Assembly (NCBI GenBank): GCA_000708835.1
Contig: DF236984.1
Coordinates: forward strand, 1-64,000
Source: Klebsormidium nitens
Lineage: Eukaryota; Streptophyta; Klebsormidiophyceae; Klebsormidiales; Klebsormidiaceae
Reading direction: 5' to 3'
DNA: 64,000 bases
The position numbers and the translations under genes are program-made. Shown here one piece after another: positions 1-12,460 of the stretch. Every line of letters starts with the position of its first letter. Position 1 is the first letter of the stretch. Below the pieces are notes generated by a model that saw nothing but the letters and a program-made list of their open reading frames with translations, made no database searches and had not been told where the DNA came from.

Positions 1-585
1 TATAAAATAAATTGATTGATTGATTGACCTATGTTGTATCATTACCGTGGCGGTCCATCTGAAATTTGAAATCCAAGGCAATGATCTCTACTCTCTAGCC
101 CTGGGCCTGGGCCTGGGCAGTCTAGCAATGCCCGCGACGCATTGCAATCTGTAGACCGGTGTTGAGCAAGCTAGAACTTGAAGAGCTGGCAGCGCGACAG
201 CTGTGGTGGGCGCCTGTAGGCGAGGCTCTCCAACCCGGAGCTGAAGAGTTCTAAAAGGTGCAGCTGATCAGCCGTAGGATCTCAACCCGTTGACAAGCTT
301 GGATATCCTGTAAACGCAGCGTTAGACTCAACGTCCTCGTGGGTCCCAGATGCTGCTGAAAGAGGACTGAAGAGCAACTTGCGAGCGGGCAGCATTTACA
401 TTTCATATCCTAGCTTGCATCCGCGGTCAGTGCCCAGGGCTGCTTTGCAGACATGCCAATAGCTGACTCTGCATTCTAGTGGCCCTCTAAACAGGGGTTG
501 GACTCCCTTACAATTACAGGGACAGTGGGTCTAGCTGCTTGATTGTCACCAGAAGGGCTTCATTGCTCAAGCCACGTTGCAAGAG
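1..585. other. Upstream region of BTB gene
   Basis: No gene is visible here. It holds a short ATTG microsatellite near 11-27 and a three-copy CCTGGG repeat near 101-119. The final part is presumably the promoter and 5' UTR of the BTB-BACK gene that starts at 586. I see no convincing TATA box placed to explain that start. Confidence 0.4.
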
Positions 586-3500
586 ATGGCCGAGACCACG
601 GCGGAGCCTGCGCCGGCGGCCCCGGCAGCAGCCCCGGCGAACGATCTGGACGAGGAGAGCCACTACTTTGACTTTGGCACATTCTACAAGTGAGCGCCTC
701 TAAGCACAGTTCTGCTGTGGTTCATGAAGTTCTCTAGAAACTGAAGCCCTGTGGAAGTTGTTGAAATCAAAGTTAGTGAGCCTTGACTAAGATGCAGGGA
801 AATGAGCTTCGTGATCAGAATCCAAGAATGGATATGTGTGGGGATGGCATGGTGAGTTGGGCATAAAAGCAAGAGATATGTGTAGCTTGGACCAACACAG
901 TTGGACGGCGCGTGATCCTCGCTCCCTCAGCTCATTGCATAACAGCCTGGTCATCTTTGCCAAAAGGCTCACACTCTAACAACTCATTGTTTCCACAACC
1001 ATGACACGAACAGCCATAGGTGCTGGGCAAAGCTAGGTTTCTAATATGTGGCTTCAGATTTTCACTCGCGACGGATAAAGGTGCGTAGCTGCTTCTCACT
1101 CTAAAAGGTCTGTGGCAAGGAGTCTCACTTGCCCCTGATGCTTTGCAGGAAGCCCGAGTTCTGTGATCGGGCATTCAAACTCGTCATCCTGGATATGAGA
1201 GCAAAACGGGTAAGCCGCAACAAACTTTATTTCTGTACATCCCTGCGCATCAGTTGATGCACCAAATTGGCTTGTTCTTGTGCAGATGAAATGGGGTTCT
1301 GGTGGGACTGGCGGTGAAGATGAGCGCCACGTTGCCGCCTTCTGCTCAGGCCCCTCCCGCTGATATAAGGAGTCCCAATGCATTGGGAGCGCAGACATGA
1401 AGGCAAAATAGTACAGGGGTGCGTAAAGGACTGACTCGACCTCCGTTTGCTTCTCCAGGCGGTCCAGCCCTGCGCCCCTCCAAAAAGGGCATTCGAGCAA
1501 AGGAGAAGGAAGCAGAGGGCGAGGAGGTCCCGGTGAACTCGATTGTTGTTGCTGCCAAGAGCGCTGTGCTCCGGGCCATGCTGTCCAACGGGATGAAGGA
1601 GTCAGCTAAGGGTGCACCCATCGTCATCAGGGTTACAGAGCAAGGTTAGACGCCACCCACCTGTGTCTCATGACTTATCAAGTGTAGATAACACTTTGGT
1701 TGAGCAATGACTACTGGACAGATTTCAAACCGTTTCCCTGTCCTTTTGGTGCGAACAGGAGAGAGTCGCTCCAGGGTTAGTTGCTGTGGCCTTTGAAGCC
1801 CTACATTTCAACAAAGTCTGTTCAGAATCTGGTTCAAACCTGTCAACTGACCAACGAGTATGCTCGTAGAAGCATGTGAAAGCAAAAGCGATGGCTTCTT
1901 TTTGGGAGCTCTGCCTTTCTCTCGAACCTTTCCTCTGTTCCGCTTTTACCCGCATTGGTTCCAGCAATTATGCCTTCTTTCTGTGCTTTAATTCCGAAAT
2001 ACTATACCTCTTGAGAGACCTTCAGAAGAGAAGATTCTCTGGGGAACTTTTAGATATTCTTCTTCTCAACCTGTCCAAGCCAAGAGCGCAGTCTTCATAA
2101 CAAACCGTCCTTGAGCTATTCTGTTAAAAGCTTGCGGGTCGAGAGCACTTAGAACTTGTCATGTGCAGCAGCAATCACAAGCAGTACTATCTTTGATATT
2201 GAGTGAGAGGCTTCCGACCATTCATGAGCACTTTATAGTTGACTAATTGTACCCATTGGTTTGTTCAGCCTCAATTCTTCTGACTTCACCCAGCAGATCA
2301 ACATGCAGCACGTGGGCGCCTAAAAAATCACGCTTAAGGAACTGTGAATCATCTGGGCGGGATGCTTACCATGCTAAGACGTTTTGAATCCTCAGACCTC
2401 AGAGCTTTGACTTCCGTGAAGCCCAAAGCTTGCGACAATCTGGCCAAGGAAAGTTGGACCTTTTGAAACCGAAGGGAATGATCTAGCTAAGGAGTATTGC
2501 CTTCCCAAAATGCTGAATCGTTGAAGCCTTCACCTTGCAGAAAAACCGGCGTTCAAGGAGATGCTCCAGTTCCTCTACTCCGGCACCCTCTCCCCGGAAT
2601 TTCTGGCGCCAGCAACTAGTATGAGCTCCATCGTGGCGCTCCTCCTCCTGGGCGACAAGTACGAAGTCCCTTCCTTCATGGGCGCCGTCCTGAAACGGTT
2701 GATCGAACGAGAGTCGATTTCGGACAGCGCGACCCTTGTCGAGGAAGTGCCGGATCTGCTGGAAAGGCGGCCGCAGATCAAGCAGCTGATGGACGACGCA
2801 CGTGGTCACATCGTAAGGGAGTTTAAGGACGTGACGGGTACGTGGACGTCGGATGATTTCATGGCATTGCCTTTGGGTGTGGTTCAGTATCTGCTGCAGT
2901 CGGAAGAGTTGGAGGCAGACTCGGAGGAGGAAATCCTGACCAAAGCGGCTAAGTGGGCTGCGAACAAAACGGGGGCGTTATCACAGCTTTTCCCGTATAT
3001 TCGATTCTGCTGCATCCGGGGGGAGGTTCTCGAGAAGTGGGCTCAAACTGCTCGGTCGTTTCCCAACGTCCAGCTGATAAAGAGAGCGCTGAAGGTTCAG
3101 GCGTATTCGGACGCTAGGAAACGGCTCGAGAAAGGCCTGGTGTTCTGCGAAAGGAAAGGCGTTCAGCAAGTTCACCTCGAGATCGTCGAGAACATACGGT
3201 TCGATGAGAAGGTCACGTCGGTAGTCACGCCGCCCGTGGTTTGGTTCGGCAAAACATGGTATCTCGCGGTTATGAAAGAGGGTGCTCAGAAGAAGGGGGG
3301 CGAGGAGGAGCGGCCGCGAACCGTTGGCGTGTACTTGTTCTGCAAAAAGGCGGGCGACCAGGAAACGGTGGCGAGCGTGTCGGACAAAGTTCAAATCTGC
3401 GCTTACGTCCGGACATGGCCGGACGGCTTGTGGTTCCCCATTGGTACCACCACTAATACCTTCAGCCTAGAGGAAGGCAAAGGAGTAAAAAACTGGGGCT

Positions 3501-3625
3501 TTCCGGATGCTCTGAACTTGCCTTGGGACGAAGCAAGAAAATCGGAAAAGTTCTTAGGGCCAACCGGTGCTATGGTTTTCAAGGTTGTGGCGCGCAGATA
3601 CACTGATAGTGAGGCGGAAGAATAA
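586..3625 (+). CDS. BTB-BACK domain protein (POB1/LRB-like)
   Basis: The model joins five exons: 586-689, 1149-1209, 1286-1313, 1459-1644 and 2541-3625, giving 487 residues. Phases agree at every GT-AG junction. The 28-nt third exon is required, because without it exon 4 reads into a stop. An Ala/Pro-rich N-terminus leads into a BTB/POZ fold with VVAAKSAVLRAMLSNGMKES and a following FLYSGTLSPEFL strand. A BACK domain lies roughly at residues 230-330 (DLLERRPQIK, then LFPYIRFCCIRGEVLEKWAQ), and a C-terminal beta-rich region follows. The order and motifs match plant POB1/LRB proteins, which act as substrate adaptors for cullin-3 ubiquitin ligases. The substrate cannot be told from sequence. The start is the first ATG of the open frame. 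Confidence 0.88.
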
Positions 3626-5528
3626 TCAGTCGACTTATTGAGAATTCTGTTAGCGAGGGACATAAAGCTTGTCACTCTTTTCAGCATGCACGCTTCCAAA
3701 GCCCCTATGACCTGTTGTAAAAAGTCTCAGAACTTAGTAAGTATAGAAAGCGAAGCATGGTTCGGTTGGGAATCATTCATCAGTCTCGCTCATATGCTTT
3801 AGTTAAACTCGAAGCATGTATATGTTCCGGCCCTCTTCTGATTATAAGTGAGACCTAAGTTGCGCGGCAACATAGTCGGATGGTATATACGTAGATCAAG
3901 ACCGCGGCTGTAATTGCTTATCATTCAATGATTGTCACGAGCGACGATGAAAGACTATATGCACGGAACTTGTATCTCGTGAGACAAAGTCGGATACGCA
4001 TGTACGTGGGGGCATTTCGAACGGTCCCTCGCAACGGAATAATTGCATTCACACTAGACAAACAATAGCACGGTGAACCTAGCCGCGCATATCTAGATCG
4101 TGGCCAGTCACCTACGACGGTAAGCTAGGGCTCGATCGATCGACCACGAGTTATTGAGGGCCGGCCTGCAATGTATGCTTCATGACTCCAGGCTTTGGTC
4201 GTGGTTTCAATTAAAGGATTGGAGCTGCGCCGCTACTGAGACGGGCGCAACAGCTTCCACGAGATACTATATTGCCGCCATGCATGCCGCTTGTGTGTGC
4301 CTACTCCGGCCATACTGCTGGCCGACCCCATCCGATCAAGGCGGATGATACTTAATTTTCAAAGTCACGGGTCAAGCTCAAGCAAACGCGTTAATTTATG
4401 ACGATATATGCTGAAGTCGTTCATTTTTCATTGTAATCTAGAACGACATGGGCCTTCCGATAGCTATTGAACATTCAATGGGCGGGTGACAAACGAAAGA
4501 ATCTCACGTCCAATCAAGTCTACTGCCGCAAATTCATTTCTTGAGATTGGAAAGGAACCTGAGACGAGCTTGTTGTCCATGCGCATTTACAGAAAATGCG
4601 AAGCTCGGACCGTTATTCCCTTCGATCCGCTCTTGGTGAGAAGCAGTGCCAGCAACCTGGAAGTGCAAATTGTAGTAAGGTACTTCGAAGAATCTGCAAA
4701 AAGTTGAACTGCCCGGGCAAGGAACCGTACTCGAACACAAACCAGCGAAGCGGATCACAAGTTCTAAGCTGAAAGCTGGGCACGAAAGATACATGGGTCC
4801 ATTCTACAGGTGTAGCAAATTGCCACAGTTTTACGTGGTTCCCCAACAACAGCCTAGCTTCGAGCGACAGGCCAGCCATATATGCGGCAGAAACCCTGAG
4901 TTCAGACACGTTCGGCCCCCTCGAAACTGGTCAGAAACGTCTAGACTGTCAAGCAGCTGGAGCCTCTTCGGGTCCGCAAAAACGCCACTCAGACCTGGAC
5001 GTCCCCCGGACGTCCGCCTGGATGTCCCCTCAAACAGCCTCCTTTGCTGACAAAATCATCCCATATAAGCTTTTTTGGACATCATGAACATTGTTTGCAT
5101 TTCTGGCGCAACACTTCTTCAAAACGTAGTTAATTCTGTATGATTCAACGTCCCCTTCTGACATGCCCTCCTATATGCCTGCCAACGGTAGCATGGAGAG
5201 CTGACAGCCAATTTGGTGGACCATTGGAGGTGCTTCGGCTGCTCAAAAAATCTTAGCCTTTGCAACTGAAATGTACAAACTCCGGGCAAACAAACTGCAC
5301 CCTAAAAGGGCAAAAGCCGGAGAATGGCGTCAGAGGACCTACCGGTCGAGCGTCGCCGTCGCAGCGGTCTTGACCGCTCCGCGTCTTGTCCTCTGTCGTT
5401 TTGACGGTGTAAGATGACGACCTACTCAAAGAATGTTCCGCAAGTTAATCCGTTAGTTGTTGCCCCACCGTCACGTCCCTGGTCCGATCATCAATCTTAT
5501 GTATCTAGCCAGGTTGGCGGCCCCCACT
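3626..5528. other. Unannotated spacer, 1.9 kb
   Basis: This lies between the BTB gene and the convergent zinc-ribbon gene. I see no coding exon with splice signals on either strand, no RNA gene and no mobile element. It must contain the 3' UTRs of both neighbours. Confidence 0.4.
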
Positions 5529-6584
5529 CTAACTGGTTTTATTGCGCTCTCCCCGATTTCGGACCAGATCTCTGTTGCATAGCTTGCACCTACACGCTAA
5601 ACCGTCTGCCTTCTTTGGGTCTCTGTCAAAGTCATTTTTTCCTTTCACAACCTTGCAGTTCCGGCACCATTTTGTATCTCTTTTTACATCTAGTTGAGAT
5701 GCTTTAACCTTTGAATATCTTGCTCGGTCTTTCCCTTGCTCTTTCATGCAAAGCTTGCAAGTGCGGTGGAGACCGTTTGGTTTGTGGCAACTACGAGGAA
5801 ACGCTTCCAAAGGCAGGTAGTTGTTGCAGACCTTGCACAGGTGGGGACCGCTGGCAGGTTCATAGGAAGGACGGGTTGTGTCGTAGTCCGAAACGCAAGC
5901 TCTGCACCACGTTTGTGTGCCATCCTTACGCGCTTGTTCAGAGCCAAATAGTCGAATCTCCTTCAAAACACCACACTTTCTACAAGTCTTGGCCCTCTTT
6001 TGGGCCTCCTCCAACGACAATTGCATGTGCTCAGGGAGCAATCTCCCAACGCGCTCTGCATGAAAGACGGCCATGCACGCCCTACACCAATCCATCAGCC
6101 CGTCCGGACCAATATTTGACCTCGAAAAGTCCACACGCAGTTTTGTGTCCCCACAATGTGTGCATCTTTTGGAACCAACTTCTCTAGAGGGCCCCATCTT
6201 CAATCCAGCTGCCAATATTGGCAAATTGCCTCCTTCTAATCGTCCCACTTCTTTTGGGTCAGCAGCTTTTGACATAAGTGCCTCCTCAGATAACAGGCTT
6301 TCGTCTTCTGCCAGAGCTTTCTTGTCTTCAAGCGGGCCCCCTCTTCCTGCGCTTTCGAGGGCCCTTCTGCTGCTATCTGAGTGAAAATAATTGGAACCAA
6401 GTCCAAGCTTCTTGACCTCTCGGCTTTTCAAGAGACATAAGTAGAGCTTTGCCAGGAAACGTGTTCCGCAGCCAAACTTGTAGTGGAGGCAATGCAGCCT
6501 GGAAATGTGGTGTCCCTGCCTCGACGCCCCGCATCTGCGCAGAACCCAGCTACCTTGGCGCCGAGTGAGGGATAAGTGGAACAT
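5529..6584 (-). CDS. Four-zinc-ribbon protein, possibly organelle-targeted
   Basis: This single-exon frame encodes 351 residues. Residues 141-336 hold four tandem units of CxxC, about 22-25 residues, then CxxC. The cysteine pairs are C141/C144 with C167/C170, C201/C204 with C227/C230, C250/C253 with C276/C279, and C307/C310 with C333/C336. Most units carry an aromatic near the middle and a DG or NG before the second pair. The unit resembles the small zinc ribbons found beside HNH endonucleases in phages and bacteria, so nucleic-acid binding is a reasonable guess. No HNH or other catalytic motif is present. The first 65 residues are rich in Arg, Leu and Ser and poor in acidic residues, as in a plastid or mitochondrial transit peptide. 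The ATG at 6584 is the first in frame. The exact function is unknown. Confidence 0.75.
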   Translation of the reverse strand: MFHLSLTRRQGSWVLRRCGASRQGHHISRLHCLHYKFGCGTRFLAKLYLCLLKSREVKKLGLGSNYFHSDSSRRALESAGRGGPLEDKKALAEDESLLSEEALMSKAADPKEVGRLEGGNLPILAAGLKMGPSREVGSKRCTHCGDTKLRVDFSRSNIGPDGLMDWCRACMAVFHAERVGRLLPEHMQLSLEEAQKRAKTCRKCGVLKEIRLFGSEQARKDGTQTWCRACVSDYDTTRPSYEPASGPHLCKVCNNYLPLEAFPRSCHKPNGLHRTCKLCMKEQGKDRARYSKVKASQLDVKRDTKWCRNCKVVKGKNDFDRDPKKADGLACRCKLCNRDLVRNRGERNKTS

Positions 6585-7509
6585 CCTGGCCCCAGCGCCG
6601 CCAACCGGCCGAGATCAGGAAACAGAACCCTAGCGATCGTACCAGACAGGCGAGAGAGCCAGGAAAAAGGCGCCATCATGCTTACTCCTCCTCTACGGTA
6701 TTCCTATCACTCTGACATCAAGTTCTGAAACCTGAACTTTAGGTACTTGAACTTGAAGCCTGCATGCTGCTTCAGCCTGTCATGCAAGCCTGCTTTGGCG
6801 GTGCAGCAGCTAGCGGGCTCAGTGCGCCGTCGCGCTTCCGAGGCCGCGGGCGCGCCGGGCGGCGGCGGGCCGGCGGCCCGCCTAAACTCGTACCGGGCGG
6901 CACAGCATAGAAGGTGTCAAAAGAAGCAGTAAATTTGTCACACAAGTATCTGACACAGAAACAGTAAAACAGGCTGGTTAGCCAGGTAGTAAGTACCGTA
7001 CTGTATTTTGCATAATGCAGCCGTGGTTTCGGAATGACCGTTTCCAAATGACTGCGTGGAGAACAAGACTCAAGACTCAAAGAGTCAAGAGTCAGAATCT
7101 TGGAGACGAGAGATTTGCTCGTCTAGAGCTGACAATGAAGGGACAACTGATGTTGGACGACCAGCATCAGTAGGCTATTCATTACTGATCACTGTGGACA
7201 TTACCTTCAAGCAGCACTAGCGGCAAGCTTCATGAAAGAATCCCCATGCCACTAGCTAGTATCTTCTCTGCAAGTAACTACACACAGCAGCAAGTCAATG
7301 TTGGCAGCTGCACGGCTGCCCGCCTTCCATCTGATTACTTGCGAGTCCGATTGGAGGTATAGGGGAGCTGCATTTAAAGGGCAATGACATCAGGGCCTGT
7401 GGAAAGATTTGTAACAGTCCACAAAGTCCTTAAACCTGCAGTTCTCAGAAAGAGCAGCTTAAAGTGCTGTGTTTGAGACGCAGCGCTCCGTAATTGCTGA
7501 GGCCCTGCA
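6585..7509. other. Divergent promoter region
   Basis: This lies between the divergent zinc-ribbon gene (-) and hydrolase gene (+). A very GC-rich patch of mixed CGG/GCC composition sits at about 6836-6900. No further coding exon or RNA gene is supported. Confidence 0.4.
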
Positions 7510-10500
7510 ATGGCTTCCCAAAGCTTTGGCGACATCGAGTGGCCGCCCCTCCTATGGTGCGCCATCATGCTTGGGGTCTTTCCTCTCGGGTTGGCGCTCG
7601 TCCTTCTCCTTGCTCTCCTGCGCTGGGTGCTCGTCGTCCTTTCCTGCGGCCGCCTGCGCTGGGGCGCTGACCGCACCCGAGTGCTCAAGCAAACCGTATG
7701 GCGTCAAAAAGAACCTCGCCAAGAGCACATTCTAGTTGTTCTGATGTACGGCTACAGCCACACGCGTCAGACTCTTGACCCGATCATAAGAGCAATCGAG
7801 GAGGATAAGGGACAGACACGTTCGTCAGGCGGTCAGCAAGGGAGCGCTCATGTTGATGTCGACATCCTGGTTCCGGGCCTGCCAGCCACCCCACTAGACT
7901 CAATCCTGGGCACCAATTGGTTCGGCCCGTGTGGCGTCTTCTCTGTGACCCATCCCGACACCATACTGGAGGCAATGCACCGAGAGGTCGTCAAGGCTGT
8001 CGACAAGGGCGAATACACCAAACTTGTGCTGGTTGGCCATTCGATCGGCGCAGTTCTGGTCCGGAACTTGTACCTGAAGTTGCACGACGATGATGGGTCC
8101 AGTCGGGCACGGACATTCTGCGGCGAGAAGTCCGAACTCGCGGCCAATGGGGCGCCACATTCGGACTCTGCCGCGCGCCCGCCGCTGGACGTCCGGCTGG
8201 TGCTGTTGTCCGGCACAAACAGGGGCTTTGCATTTGGCAACGGCGTGCGGAGTCTGTCATCCAATCTGGTTTTGAACGCTATCTTGGCGGGGTAAGTTCT
8301 AAGCTAAGCTTGTGATAGATGTTTTACCAGAACCTCCGTTGCGCGCACGTTGTCTGTGTGTGTTGGAGCAATGCATCTTGAGCTCTTAGCATGAAACGCT
8401 TTCTGCAGTCTGTCTGAAACTTGAGCTCAACGGGAGGGCTCAAAGGCAGGGCCTTTGAGCCCGACAGCACGCCTCTGCATAGCTTTGACGTGCTGTGAGC
8501 CGTGCTTGATGAGTTTGAGACTCTAACAAGGAAGGCCATACTCTCAGGACCGATTGCCTTAGGAAAGGCCAGCCAACGACGTGCCATGATGAGTTGTTAC
8601 TAGATTCCAAGATCAATGTCGGAAGAAGCCAAGCCTCTGCCTGGTTGCAGTGTTTGGTATTAATGATGTATTGCGTTGTGTAGCTGTAACTGCGAAAGAC
8701 TGTGACTTAAGAAGTGCACATAAATCAAATACATTCGCTGTGTTTTCCGCAGGCTCCTGCCTTACACCAGGATTCTCGTTGGGTGAGCTGTCCTCACACT
8801 TCGCGGCTGACATCATGCATGTGGTCGTCATCGGGACACATAGAATGACACTTGCCGAGCCTGGTCAGACCGTAGAATCCCTTTTATGAAATTCTGGCCT
8901 CCCTTTCCTGTCAAATCTCAGCTGTTGGTATAGTCAGGCCATGCCCTCTGAGCTGACAAGAGGGACTAGTGACAAACTGGTTCCCACATTTCCCAATCAT
9001 CTTTCTTGAAAGAGGTTCGGATGAGGGGTTCCCTCATCTGATCCAGAGCAAAAGAGAGGCAGCCAAGCTCAGCACCGTGTTGCTTGTGCTCTGCCTGCGT
9101 TCGCCAGGGCTGTTACGTCCACAGCGGCAGACAGTTTAACTGCGGGCCACTAATTGCACTTGCATGTCAGTGTTCATCATAATAATCAGGCAGCATCCTT
9201 TACCATTGCCGTCTGCATCTACCGTTCCTGTGGATCAAAAGAGGAGTCTACCCTGAAATGTACCCGCTGATTGGCAGATGTACGGCAATTGTGCAGGAAC
9301 TTCAGAGCAGCAAACTTCGTCTTTTTCTCTTTCCTCAGATGGCCCGCAAGCTTTATAGAATCAAGAACCAAAAGTCATCTGTGTCGTCCGATCCTCAGCC
9401 TGCGAAGCCAAATTAAGCATGCACTTTGGCCCTTAACTTTTCTGATTCGGGGACTGGGTCTCTGAGCTGCGCTTTGCTCCGAAGCACAGCAAAAGCAATA
9501 TGACTCGTCCAATCTGTCAACGTTCGACAAGGTGACCGGTGCCTTAGAAAAGCCCCGCTGGATTCCTCAGGCAGATTTGAAACCCGCGATCCCCCTTGCC
9601 CTCGCTGTAGGATGCTCGTAGACTGAGCTCATTTGTGCAGCCTAATCTATAGGCAAATCGGGATCTCTCTTGATGACCCTGACTTCGTTCCCCCTCCCCG
9701 CAGGTTAATCGAGACGCTTGCGCGCCGGCCCGTCTTCTTCATCTCCCATTTCCGCCGCGGCTCCGTCTACATCTGCAAGTCACGCCTGAAATGGCTCGAA
9801 ATGGCCCGGCCGGATGTCAAACGCACCCGTGGTTCCCCGGACTCTCCCCGCCCCCCCCGTCCTGAGAAGCCTACACGCCCCCCCCCTTTCGTGGTCCAGC
9901 TAGCGGGCTCGAACGATAACGCGGCATCCCCCCAAGACGATATTGACTTGCTCGTCTTGGATGCGGAGCGGCCCGGGCCCGCTTCTGAGGACCGTTTCGT
10001 CTACCGGACGATCCTCGGGTCCGACCACGAGTCGGTTTTGGACGTTTCGGACGCCGACAAAAAGTTCGGCAAAGTGCGTCGGGAAGCAGTGCTGAGCGCC
10101 CTTTTCGAACCCCCCGAAACGTTGGTCGCGCTCGACGAGACGAAGCTGATCGCGAGCACGGAGGAGCTGAGCAACCGCTCGAAGCTGCGGCAAAACGTGG
10201 AGAAAGGAAAGCACGTCGTTTTCGTGTTGCACGGAATCCGGGACTACGGGTTCTGGACAAGCAAGCTGGCGCGTTCCATCCAAAAGTCGGTTTGGGACGC
10301 CGAAAAAAACAAGAGTACTAGTGAGGAGTTGGACCAAAAGTGGCACTTCCGGGCAATGGGCACCGCCTACGGCTATTTCGGTGCGCTCCCGTTCCTGTTG
10401 GCGTGGGACCGGCAAACCAAGGTCGAGTGGTTCATGGACGAATACGTGACGGCACGCGCGGAGTTTCCGCACGCAGACTTTCATTTTGTGGGGCATAGCA

Positions 10501-11512
10501 ACGCGACCTACATCGCGGCGCGCGCGCTCGCGGAGTATGACTGCTGCGAGTTCGAGCGCGTTGTATTTGCGGGGTCGGTCGTGGAGACGACGTACCCCTG
10601 GGAGAAAGTCCTGGAAACCCAACCCGGGCACCAGAAACCGCAGGTAAATGGGTTTGGTTTGCATCCTGTTCCATGTGCCAGCAGCCACACGGTCTAACGT
10701 CTCTAACTCCGAATTTGGCAGAATCAAACCTCCGAAGGGTTCCACCAAACCTCCGAAGGGTCTCGTTTGAAAATTCAGGTTTGTGGATTAGCGCAAGCTG
10801 CTTCAAGCATCTCCCCTGCTTCTTGGCATACCCCTCGGCGCAGACGCTACACGGCATAAAGCTGGCGAGGTCGAAACAGGGAAAAAGATGACCGTATCTG
10901 CAGACGATGACAATGTCTACCTTCCCCCGAATACCTTCCCCCGAATCACCGCAGGTGGGCTGTGTTCTGAACTACGTGGCTACGGCGGATTGGATCGTTG
11001 CCACCTTTCCCAAGGCCTTCGAGCGCCTGTGCGGCTGCTTCGGGCTGGGCCTGGGAGGTGGGGGCTCCGACGGGTTTTCGGACCTAACCGACCGCTTGCT
11101 GGAGGCAGGGGAGAGCGCTCTCCACCCCAAAGATGAACCGGGGGGCAATCCAGCTTTCCCCGACGGCAGCTCTTACCAGGTCAAATATATTGTGGGGGGG
11201 CATGGGGCGGGGGTGCAAGACATCAACTGGAGGGCAATTGCGAACTTTGTGACCGGAACGACCGCCGCGGACCCCAAAACGGAAAGCCCGGGTCCGACTG
11301 CTCTCCTCGTGGAGAAGCAGGGTTTGGGGTTTCGGGTTTGGAACTGCGGGATTGGGATAGTGGTCACGTGGACTGCCCTGGCGGCAGTGGCGGCGGCGCC
11401 CATTGGGATTTCTATCTGGAGGATGGTGGTTACGGGCGAACTGGTTTGGTTATGGACCAGCTTGATCTGGTCTTGGGTGATAACGGTCTTTCAGGTGGCA
11501 ACTAGATTTTAG
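7510..11512 (+). CDS. Membrane-anchored tandem alpha/beta-hydrolase-like protein
   Basis: The model joins three exons: 7510-8291, 9704-10643 and 10955-11512, giving 759 residues in consistent phase. A hydrophobic segment at about residues 13-46 should anchor the N-terminus. The first hydrolase-like half contains a strand-turn HILVVLMYGYSHTRQ and a nucleophile elbow GHSIG with Ser178. The second half contains HVVFVLHGIRDYGFW and a second elbow GHSNA with Ser526. A second hydrophobic cluster lies near the C-terminus (about residues 705-755). The strand-HG-elbow layout is that of the alpha/beta-hydrolase superfamily (lipases, esterases). Catalytic acid and histidine could not be assigned with confidence. 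The 1.4-kb first intron could hide a further exon, although the direct join is in frame. Substrate unknown. Confidence 0.72.
10728..10767 (+). repeat. Short tandem duplication in hydrolase intron 2
   Basis: Two adjacent copies of a roughly 20-bp unit beginning AAACCTCCGAAGGG lie inside the last intron of the hydrolase gene. A second, 14-bp duplication (ACCTTCCCCCGAAT twice) ends at the acceptor of the same intron, at about 10919-10948. Confidence 0.75.
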
Positions 11513-12366
11513 GACGGTTGTGTCTTAGCAAGAATTGAGCCAGGGTTGATGTTTTTCGGGCACCGTGAGTCTCCGTCTAGGAAATGCAAATGTCAACTAA
11601 TGTTGCCCATAATGTACGCCCGTTTGGGCAATGGGTCTGAGAGGTTGCAGTGGCAGTCACGTGTCGCTTGACGATAACACTAACGTGAAGCAAAGTTAAC
11701 CGTTGAATAGGAGTCCTATTGGAAGTGCAGTCTACTACAACCCTATAAACCTCATGATCGTTTGAGGTAATCTTCCAATCTAGCATTCGACCTCAAGTAG
11801 CTAGTGTATTTATGATGCACGTTATAAGTTGTTGACTCGAAGCATAGGACTCCAGGACCCGGCGTACGCTTTTAGCGCAATCAGTCAAGATTATTTGTAC
11901 ATAAACATCATCCAGTCTCCCACTGGCAGCAGCAGTGATTGTTTGCTTATACCTAATATGATTGGAACCAAATTAGGGCAAACACCCTGATTCTCTACTA
12001 GGCCCGCTAAACACGTAAATCTTCCGCGTAAGACGGTCACACATATAATCCTGGCTCTCAATCTAGCGTATAAAGTGCCGCTAGCTGCCAGTGCACATCT
12101 AGCTCATGCATGCATGCAGGTCACGGGTCATGATATCGGACCGCGATGGGACTCACGTACGTTTGGTCACAATGATATCTGTAACTTTGACTCGTTGAAG
12201 CCGCCGCTTAGACAGTCAGACTCTGGAGTGTATACATCATTGCAGCCGGCATCCGATCCCGGAGTCTACCGGGCGCGGGCCCACCGACCCGTCTGGCATG
12301 CAGTTCTAAGCTAAGGGCGACGGTACGCGTGATCCCCATAATTGCATGGACCGGCTAGTCGGAGCT

Positions 12367-12406
12367 GCGCGTGCCGCGCGCCACTTTATGAAGTGGCGGC
12401 ACGCGC
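12367..12406. repeat. GC-rich hairpin
   Basis: The left arm 12367-12386 and right arm 12391-12406 pair over 16 bases around a 4-nt loop (TATG), with one 4-nt bulge in the left arm. The stem is built on GCGCGTGCCG and CCACTT. It is intergenic and not placed like a simple terminator. Confidence 0.8.
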
Positions 12407-12418
12407 CTCAAGTTATAG

Positions 12419-12460
12419 GACTCAGGTTTTACCAATGATGCATGGTATAAAACCCGAGTC
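12419..12460. repeat. Second hairpin, adjacent to the first
   Basis: GACTCAGGTTTTACCA at 12419-12434 pairs with 12443-12460, which carries two extra bases and one mismatch, around an 8-nt loop. It starts 12 nt after the previous hairpin. Confidence 0.78.

Noticed and set aside
9900-10748. 282-codon open frame on the minus strand
   Set aside because: It is opposite the second exon of the hydrolase gene, and the GC-rich third positions of that exon keep the reverse frame open.
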